Origin: Pseudoalteromonas sp. R3
GTDB lineage: Bacteria > Pseudomonadota > Gammaproteobacteria > Enterobacterales > Alteromonadaceae
Reading direction: 5' to 3'
Length of the DNA: 64,000 nucleotides
NCBI RefSeq assembly: GCF_004014715.1
Contig: NZ_CP034834.1
Coordinates: 372,001 to 436,000 of the forward strand
Shown here: positions 58,309 to 64,000 of the stretch, piece after piece
How the letters are laid out: each line of letters begins with the position of its first letter
Position numbering within the stretch: position 1 is the stretch's first letter
Notes under the pieces: generated by a model
Told to the model about the DNA's origin: nothing
The model's database searches: none
The model's input: the letters and a program-made list of their open reading frames with translations, nothing else
Position numbers and translations under genes: made by a program

Positions 58309-58337
58309 ACTAAAACAGGGAATGCTAGCGCTGTCAA
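58309..58337 (-). promoter_or_regulatory. Candidate promoter of the S8 protease
   Basis: Minus-strand -35 TTGACA (58332-58337) and -10 TTTAGT (58309-58314) with 17-base spacing, about 36-64 bases before the ATG at 58273. Confidence 0.5.
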
Positions 58338-58409
58338 TAATGAAAAAAATAGCAATATTTTCTTGAGGAAATTTTATACTTTTGATGCAGTTTTAGTGGA
58401 TAGAAATTT

Positions 58410-58423
58410 GTTGCATATGCAAC
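58410..58423. promoter_or_regulatory. 14-bp palindrome upstream of the S8 protease
   Basis: GTTGCATATGCAAC is a perfect palindrome about 140-150 bases upstream of the protease start and within 40 bases of the next gene's stop. Possible regulator site; no regulator identified. Confidence 0.4.
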
Positions 58424-58462
58424 TTGCGTGGTAATATATTTTTTATATCAAGAATAAAAAAA

Positions 58463-59515
58463 TTAAAATTTTATTTGCTGATTCAGTGTCTTAATATTGT
58501 AACTTTGGCCACCAGTTGTGAACTTTTTGAAGTCTATATCACTTAACCCTTTGCCGTGAAGTGCATCATACAATGGTCTAAAATTTTCAGAATATGGCCG
58601 AAAAATAGCAATTTTTTGTTCTCCAATTGCACTTATCTTGCGGTCATGGAATTTTCTAATCTCTGTTAACAGATAACCTCCCAATAAAACGTGACCGCCC
58701 AGTGATACATCGACAACCTTTTCGTGCTCCTCATCCCAGTTAATACCACCGATATGCACTTGGTCTCTAATATTAAGTTCAGTCGCTGCTCGTGCAGCGC
58801 CTCGTGCAATGGCGTCATTAGCGCACCAGATCAGCTTTGTGTCCGGAAATCGCTGCAGTAGCCCTGTTGCCAGCTCGTATGCATTTTTTTCTGACCATTG
58901 TGCATCTACCCGATCAACAAGATTGATCCCATGATTTCTGTTTGTATAGCCCAGCAAGCCTTGCTCACGTTCAACCGCTGCATTGGTGGCGACATCTCCG
59001 AGCAGCGCTAGCATTGTACTGCGTTGACCTGTTTTTTGTAATTCAGCAGGTAAAGACTGATGAAGTAGTTTTGCTAGCATTCTGCCAGCCTGGTAGTTAT
59101 CGGGCGTGACGGACCCCAATACGCTTACACCTTTAGCAGCAAGGCGTTTTAGTGCCAGTTTGTCAGGGCTATTGAGTAGAAAGGAGACCCGTTTATGCTC
59201 GCCTGCTGCTGTGAGCAACGCGTCGGTAATCACGCCTTTTTCATCAACTAATACCAAGTAGTCGGAATCGGAGATTAGCGCTTGCTGAGCGAGTTTCTTC
59301 ATGACTATATGATTTCGCTCTGCGTATAACGTCGTGAGCTGGATATCGAGGTCTTCAGCTGCGGCATTCATGACCTTAGATACATTGTGCCAGAATGCCC
59401 CTGTAGGGTTGTCTTGTTTGTGACCTGGATTGATAAAGGTGACTGTGATTGGTTGAGCGTAACTGGTAAATGCAACAAAAAACAGTGTGACAACCGAGAT
59501 TAGTAATCGTTTCAT
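58463..59515 (-). CDS. Orphan periplasmic sugar-type binding protein (Peripla_BP_4/LacI fold)
   Basis: 350 residues. Signal peptide MKRLLISVVTLFFVAFTSYA, then ITVTFINPGHKQDNPTGAFWHNVSKVMNAAAEDL, DYLVLVDEKGV, VLGSVTPDNYQAGRML, LIWCANDAIARGAARAATEL and HIGGINWDEE, the order of a type 1 periplasmic binding protein. No ABC permease or ATPase is near; proteins of this kind often signal to histidine kinases or cyclases. ATG 59515 has GAGAGG upstream; a TTG four codons earlier would overlap that site. Confidence 0.82.
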   Translation of the reverse strand: MKRLLISVVTLFFVAFTSYAQPITVTFINPGHKQDNPTGAFWHNVSKVMNAAAEDLDIQLTTLYAERNHIVMKKLAQQALISDSDYLVLVDEKGVITDALLTAAGEHKRVSFLLNSPDKLALKRLAAKGVSVLGSVTPDNYQAGRMLAKLLHQSLPAELQKTGQRSTMLALLGDVATNAAVEREQGLLGYTNRNHGINLVDRVDAQWSEKNAYELATGLLQRFPDTKLIWCANDAIARGAARAATELNIRDQVHIGGINWDEEHEKVVDVSLGGHVLLGGYLLTEIRKFHDRKISAIGEQKIAIFRPYSENFRPLYDALHGKGLSDIDFKKFTTGGQSYNIKTLNQQIKF

Positions 59516-59596
59516 AGCACCTCTCAATATGAAGACGTTAGTTTGTTTGCCACGTTTTTACTTATATACTAGCCCATTCTTAAATAAGGGGGGAAA

Positions 59597-59992
59597 ATGA
59601 AACGCCTGGTAATTATTCTTTTTTCACTGTTTTTTGTCCAGTCTGCCACTGCATCACAAGGTAAAGACCTAAATCAGACTATGAAAAACATGGGGCATGC
59701 ATATAAGCAAGCGATGGAAGCCACTGAAGCGCACGAGATTAATAAGCACCTTGATACTATGTTGTCACTACTAAAGCAGAGCGAACAACATAATTTTAAA
59801 ACTGATGTTAAAACAGAGTCATTACAGGGGCTTCAGAAAGTAGCTGATGTGATAGAGCAAGCGCAGAATTTGCTGACTCACAAACAAATCCATCAGGCAA
59901 AGCAACGACTAAAAGAAGTAGATCTATTGCGCAAGGAATATCATAAGTTGCACGAGCCACCTGGTTTTTGGGAGCTACTGTTTGGTAAGTAA
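59597..59992 (+). CDS. Cytochrome b562-like periplasmic protein
   Basis: 131 residues. Signal peptide MKRLVIILFSLFFVQSATA, then a four-helix bundle. Met in DLNQTMKNMG (near the mature N-terminus) and His in RKEYHKLHEP (last helix) are placed as the Met7/His102 haem ligands of E. coli cytochrome b562. Likely a soluble periplasmic haem protein for electron transfer, partner unknown. ATG 59597 has GGGGG upstream. Divergent from the binding-protein gene by 81 bases. Confidence 0.78.
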   Translation: MKRLVIILFSLFFVQSATASQGKDLNQTMKNMGHAYKQAMEATEAHEINKHLDTMLSLLKQSEQHNFKTDVKTESLQGLQKVADVIEQAQNLLTHKQIHQAKQRLKEVDLLRKEYHKLHEPPGFWELLFGK

Positions 59993-60009
59993 CGTTTAGC
60001 ACACCTATG

Positions 60010-60047
60010 TTGCCCCGGGGCCAGGGGTTAATTGAGCCCCAGGGCAA
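60010..60047. terminator. Hairpin between cytochrome b562-like gene and TonB receptor
   Basis: Stem TTGCCCCGGGG / CCCCAGGGCAA with one mismatch and a 16-base loop, between convergent genes. GC rich; A/T runs short. Confidence 0.6.
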
Positions 60048-60054
60048 AAGCGTT

Positions 60055-61902
60055 CTAAATTTGCCAGCTTACATCAAGTTTTATAGTTCGCTCGGCGTGA
60101 TAGGGGGCATCTTCGTCTGCTGTGGTGCGATGCAGGCGGTTGAAAAGATTTAACACGCCAGCTCTTAGTGTCCAGTTTTCATCCACATACCAACTCATAT
60201 TCAGGTCTGCGACAAGGCTGCGTTCCAATGCTGCTTCACCGGAGCCAACGTTTTGTTTTGCTAGGTGATAATGGACAGCGGGCGTGAACTCAAAGGATTG
60301 CCAGGCATATCGGCCAGACAGACTGAGCTTGCTGGGTGCAATGTCAGCAAGGTGATCGCCTGACTTACTCTTTCCTTGCTGATGTGTGTATCCGAACGTG
60401 TAAGACAGAGCCTCATTAACTTCTATATTAGTGGCAACTTCTAAACCCGAAATGCTTGCCTGGTCCAGGTTTTGATAAGTTCTGTCTCCTGACACCAGTT
60501 TAACCCTTTCTATATAGTCATCCAGCTGAGTATGAAATAAGTTGACCGTAGTATCTATGTTGTCTTTTGTCAGGCGATAAGTCAGTTCAAGTCCCTTGCT
60601 CGTTTCAGGATCAAGTTCCGCATTACCTAGAGTATTTCCTCTTGGCGTAATACCACTGAAGTATAGCTCGGTAAGGGTGGGGAATCGGAATGCGCTCGCA
60701 TAGCTTAATGACAGGCTATGAGATTGCCACTGCTTACTGATCCCAAGGCTGTGGCTAACATGATTGTCAGATTTGCTGCTACCAAAATTACTCGCATTGA
60801 AGTGATCAAAGCGTGCACCGAAGTCGACCCTCCAGCCCTTATCTTCCCATATACCGTTTATAAAGGCCGCTATATTATCTTGTTTTCCATCAAGCAAAAT
60901 ACTGTTAGTTGGGTCGCTGGTGGTGCTCAGATTTGATTCCTGATCTGTAATGGATACGCCACGCCTTGCCGTCCAGTCCAAGCCTGCGCGCAAAGGAAGA
61001 CCCTGCCAGTCGTATTCGTGATACAGATTAGTACCTAAGGTGTGCGCCTGGTATTGGGTCAAGTTGTGTCGTTTACCAATGCGCGTGACATCACTATCCC
61101 AGTTCTGATAGTGGTGAAACACATTGACAAACCACTGCTGTGAGTTCAAAGACAGTTGTGCCAGACTGTGCAGATCTTCTGGGTAAGAGGCTATCTGGCT
61201 GTCAGGAAAAGTAACGCTATTTTTTCCAACATCTTTGCTGATTGAAGGAAGCCATGACATGTTAAGTTCGATGCCATTGGTGAGCGTATGCTGATAACGT
61301 AAGCTGGAGGAATATTGCTCAAATCCATTGTTTAACTCATCGCCGTTTGGCGCGTAGCTTGTTTCTTTCTTTCTATATGCAAACGCCAGGTTGTAATGCT
61401 CTTCACCTGTTACTGCAAGTAAACGGCGGCCATTTCCAGTGTCTTCATAGCCCAGCTCAAGCGTATCTTGCTCTCCCTGAACCGAATTCATGGAAATAAC
61501 ACCTCCTATTGCTTCTGAGCCATATAACATTGCGGCAGGGCCTTTTTGAACACTGGCAAGTTGTAATAAACCGGGATCAATGAATGAGGCCGAATTACCT
61601 GCTCGTCGGTCAGTCAGTAAAACAATGCCGTTCACTTCTGTCCTGACACGCCAGCGGCTGAGTCCTCGTATACTATAACTTTGATATAGGCCACCCTGGC
61701 CATTCAGTGCAACGCCTGGGACCTGTATTATCCAATCTGCAATAGTGTTGTTAGCACCATGCAAATCTTCCTTGCCAATATGTGTAATGTTAACGTTTGT
61801 AAATGACTCTGAGGCAAGTAAATTTTTCCCACCAATTACCTCAATTGTCTCTATAGCGCTGCCTTGCGCCGCGATCGTGGATAATAGTAAACACTGGATC
61901 AT
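60055..61902 (-). CDS. TonB-dependent outer-membrane receptor
   Basis: 615 residues from ATG 61902; a TTG three codons earlier is crowded by the upstream AGGG. Short hydrophobic leader MIQCLLLSTIAAQGSA, TonB box-like IETIEVIG, plug with NNTIADWIIQVPGVALNGQGG, YSIRGLSRWRVRTEVNGI, LQLASVQKGPAAMLYGSEAIGGVISM and a 22-strand barrel ending in SWQI. The plug resembles the BtuB/haem-siderophore group; ligand unknown. A 19-bp inverted repeat lies 25 bases upstream of the start and could be its operator. No clear Fur box. Confidence 0.88.
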   Translation of the reverse strand: MIQCLLLSTIAAQGSAIETIEVIGGKNLLASESFTNVNITHIGKEDLHGANNTIADWIIQVPGVALNGQGGLYQSYSIRGLSRWRVRTEVNGIVLLTDRRAGNSASFIDPGLLQLASVQKGPAAMLYGSEAIGGVISMNSVQGEQDTLELGYEDTGNGRRLLAVTGEEHYNLAFAYRKKETSYAPNGDELNNGFEQYSSSLRYQHTLTNGIELNMSWLPSISKDVGKNSVTFPDSQIASYPEDLHSLAQLSLNSQQWFVNVFHHYQNWDSDVTRIGKRHNLTQYQAHTLGTNLYHEYDWQGLPLRAGLDWTARRGVSITDQESNLSTTSDPTNSILLDGKQDNIAAFINGIWEDKGWRVDFGARFDHFNASNFGSSKSDNHVSHSLGISKQWQSHSLSLSYASAFRFPTLTELYFSGITPRGNTLGNAELDPETSKGLELTYRLTKDNIDTTVNLFHTQLDDYIERVKLVSGDRTYQNLDQASISGLEVATNIEVNEALSYTFGYTHQQGKSKSGDHLADIAPSKLSLSGRYAWQSFEFTPAVHYHLAKQNVGSGEAALERSLVADLNMSWYVDENWTLRAGVLNLFNRLHRTTADEDAPYHAERTIKLDVSWQI

Positions 61903-61926
61903 GTACTGCAAACCCTAAAATTAGTT

Positions 61927-61945
61927 GTTCTTAATCGTTAAGAAC
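61927..61945 (-). promoter_or_regulatory. Inverted repeat upstream of the TonB receptor
   Basis: GTTCTTAA-TCG-TTAAGAAC, eight-base arms with a three-base centre, 25 bases before the receptor ATG. Position fits an operator at or near the transcription start. The rest of the gap to 62163 holds no gene; the next coding sequence is divergent. Confidence 0.55.
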
Positions 61946-62163
61946 TCATTCATATTTGATGAAATTCTGTTATTGTGACATTTTTAATGTACCTTTAATT
62001 GCTAATGAAGTTAAAGCAAATGCGGTGAAATGACATTGTTTGTAACTTTCTGTATTTGTGCTTAACTTTATTGACGTTTTCTGGTGTGAACGGTTCAAAA
62101 GTAAACTGATTTATCGGTTTGCTGACATTTAATTAAAACGATAAATAAACTGAAGGGAAAAAT

Positions 62164-64000
62164 ATGAAACTCTTACATCCTGTTAGCCTAGCTGTGGCGA
62201 TAGCGCTGGGCGGTGCCAGTTATTTGACATATCAACATGCGCAACAGACGCCATACGAGCAAAAGGCTGATTATCTGGCTGCAAAAGCTGAAAAAAAAGC
62301 TAATTCACCGAAACGTTATGACAAGCCAAAAGAGGCACAAGAGTTTTATATTTCGCAGCGTCTGCCTAAAGGCGTAGAGACAATACCAACTGAAAAGTAT
62401 TCACAGGCGCTTGAAGATATTAAGAATATGCGCCGTTATTCATTGGCTGACAACAAGATTGTTTTTGATTACGTGCCGCAGCTTAACTCTCCAGATGGGG
62501 TACACCGTGAACTAGGGCAGTGGGAAGAGCTTGGTCCGGGCAACATAGGCGGTCGTACCAGAGCCTTGATCATTCACCCTACTGAGCACGATACTATGTA
62601 CACCGCAGGTGTTGCTGGTGGTGTCTGGAAAACAACAGATGCGGGTAAATCATGGCAACCGTTAAGTGATTTGGCAACAAACTTGGCAGTAACAACGCTG
62701 ACTTTTGCTCCAAATGATCCTAACACTATCTACGCAGGTACTGGTGAAGGCTTTTTCAATGCTGATGCATTACGCGGCGACGGTATCTTTAAGTCAACGG
62801 ATGGTGGTGTGAGCTGGACTCAGCTTGAAGCGACTGCTGGCAATGAGCTATTTCACTACACTAATAAAATCGTATTTGGTAAAAACGACCCGTCGACGCT
62901 TTATGCGGCCACTCGTGGTGGCGTTCAGCGCTCAAAAGACAACGGCACAAGTTGGGAAACGGTATTTGTAAAAGAGGATGCGGCTGTTGGTTGTACTGAT
63001 CTGACCGTAGTAGATGGTGGTGATCATGATGTACTCGTCACTGCTTGTGGTTCTTTTGATACAGGTGGTATGCACCGAAGCGCTGATGGTGGTGATACCT
63101 GGGCAGCGGTGCTAGAGCTTGAAACTCAAGGTCGTACGACAATCGCTGTGGCACCTTCTGACAACAACATCATGTATGCGTTGCTGGCTAATATTGGTGA
63201 CCACGGAATGGAAGCAGTCTATAAGTCAGAAGATATGGGTGCCACCTGGAATGCGACCGTCACTCGTGACACGGCAGACGAGTACAGCCGATTGTTACTT
63301 AGTAATACGGTTTACGGATTATTCCCTCAGTGCGGATATGGTCCTGAGCCACAGTTCTACAATCAGGGCTGGTATGACAATATCATTGCTGTAGACCCAG
63401 TGAATCCCGACGTTGTATGGACGGGTGGTATTGATATGTTCCGCTCAGATGACGGCGGTAAAACCTTCGTACCGACCAGCATCTGGTGGTTTGATATGGA
63501 CCACGAGCTGTATGCTCACGCAGACCAACATACCATTGTTTTCCACCCGGCGTATGATGGCGTGAACAACACAACCATGTTCGTTGGTAACGACGGTGGT
63601 ATCCAGAGAACAGACAACGCACTTGATGAGCGTCTAGATCTTCAACAGGTCTGTGGTGCATCAGACGATCCCAAAGGAAAAGTGAACTGGCAAACACTGA
63701 ATAACGGGTATGCGGTAACGCAATTCTACCATGGTACAGTTATGCCAGATGGTACAGCTTATTTTGGCGGTACACAGGACAATGGTACTTTGCTTGGTGA
63801 AGACGGCGGATTTAATGCGTGGCGTGAAATCACAGGTGGTGACGGTGGCTGGACAGCAGTTGATCCAACTAATCCGAACGTTTTATTCAGTGAATATACC
63901 AATCTATCCATACAGAAGTCGACTGATGGCGGTGTGACATTTGCTGATTCATTTAATGGTATTACTGGCGATGGCTTCCCGTTTATTACACGTTTCGAAA
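62164..64000 (+). CDS. BNR/Asp-box repeat (sialidase/VPS10-like propeller) protein, 3' truncated by window
   Basis: The frame is open from ATG 62164 (GGGAAAAAT upstream) to the window end: 612 codons visible without a stop. Signal peptide/anchor about 1-20, a charged linker, then a beta-propeller from about residue 120. At least seven Asp-box-like motifs are visible: KTTDAGKSW, KSTDGGVSW, RSKDNGTSW, RSADGGDTW, KSEDMGATW, RSDDGGKTF and KSTDGGVTF. Asp-boxes are structural, so enzymatic activity (sialidase, xyloglucanase or sortilin-like binding) is not proven. The protein is exported and its C-terminus, likely with secretion or binding modules, lies beyond the window. Confidence 0.85.
   Translation, partial: MKLLHPVSLAVAIALGGASYLTYQHAQQTPYEQKADYLAAKAEKKANSPKRYDKPKEAQEFYISQRLPKGVETIPTEKYSQALEDIKNMRRYSLADNKIVFDYVPQLNSPDGVHRELGQWEELGPGNIGGRTRALIIHPTEHDTMYTAGVAGGVWKTTDAGKSWQPLSDLATNLAVTTLTFAPNDPNTIYAGTGEGFFNADALRGDGIFKSTDGGVSWTQLEATAGNELFHYTNKIVFGKNDPSTLYAATRGGVQRSKDNGTSWETVFVKEDAAVGCTDLTVVDGGDHDVLVTACGSFDTGGMHRSADGGDTWAAVLELETQGRTTIAVAPSDNNIMYALLANIGDHGMEAVYKSEDMGATWNATVTRDTADEYSRLLLSNTVYGLFPQCGYGPEPQFYNQGWYDNIIAVDPVNPDVVWTGGIDMFRSDDGGKTFVPTSIWWFDMDHELYAHADQHTIVFHPAYDGVNNTTMFVGNDGGIQRTDNALDERLDLQQVCGASDDPKGKVNWQTLNNGYAVTQFYHGTVMPDGTAYFGGTQDNGTLLGEDGGFNAWREITGGDGGWTAVDPTNPNVLFSEYTNLSIQKSTDGGVTFADSFNGITGDGFPFITRFE

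Noticed and set aside
63119..63697. Short frames on both strands inside the BNR-repeat gene
   Set aside because: The plus-frame protein with signal peptide and repeated Asp-boxes covers this region without a stop; the others are shadows.

Overview
The window reads as chromosomal DNA of a marine gammaproteobacterium, most likely Pseudoalteromonas. The support is family-level: secreted M4 and M28 proteases with tandem C-terminal PPC domains, an S8 protease with PKD and chitin-binding-type modules, three TonB-dependent receptors (one Oar-like), an ExoP-like GH3 lipoprotein, and dnaK-dnaJ, pqiABC and hmgA neighbourhoods typical of the Alteromonadales. I found no rRNA, tRNA, insertion sequence, prophage or CRISPR array. 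Coding density is high and gene borders are often marked by clear hairpin terminators.

Layout. 1-9.5 kb: 5'-truncated GH3 glucosidase lipoprotein, dipeptidase pepD, a stand-alone ketoacyl-ACP synthase III, an NTF2-like protein with an MscS channel, a RegB/RegA-type redox two-component pair, and two small membrane proteins. 9.5-19.3 kb: TonB receptor, small lipoprotein, the M4 and M28 secreted peptidases, a DASS transporter and a Sel1-repeat protein. 19.3-19.8 kb: an apparently empty gap that contains a Fur-box promoter, a RyhB-like core and a terminator on the minus strand, i.e. a probable iron-regulated small RNA. 19.8-31.7 kb: ppc, a STAS-like protein, cdd and udp (pyrimidine salvage), a DUF2189 membrane protein, an arginase-family enzyme, several small conserved proteins, then maiA and hmgA (tyrosine/homogentisate catabolism) divergent from a MarR regulator whose probable operator fills the hmgA promoter spacer. 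31.8-39.7 kb: Oar-like receptor and S1/P1 nuclease, a divergent pair (PhnD-like binding protein plus a two-TM protein of unknown function) behind a perfect 20-bp palindrome, and a 5'-nucleotidase lipoprotein. 40-47.7 kb: M16 protease lipoprotein, GNAT, pqiABC, thioesterase. 47.8-56.6 kb: dnaK-dnaJ with a sigma32-type promoter, ybaK, fadE, a kinase-like protein and an EamA exporter. 56.6-64 kb: S8 protease, orphan sugar-type binding protein, cytochrome b562-like protein, TonB receptor, and the start of a large BNR-repeat protein running off the window.

How it works together: the region suits a copiotroph that degrades external polymers (protein, glucan, nucleic acid, perhaps chitin-associated protein), imports products through TonB receptors and salvages nucleosides and amino acids. 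The most notable non-coding element is the RyhB-like sRNA (about 19506-19670, minus). The least understood genes are the coupled pair at 35997-37803. Start codons were moved from the longest open frame wherever a Shine-Dalgarno site, a family length or an intervening terminator argued for it; each case is stated.
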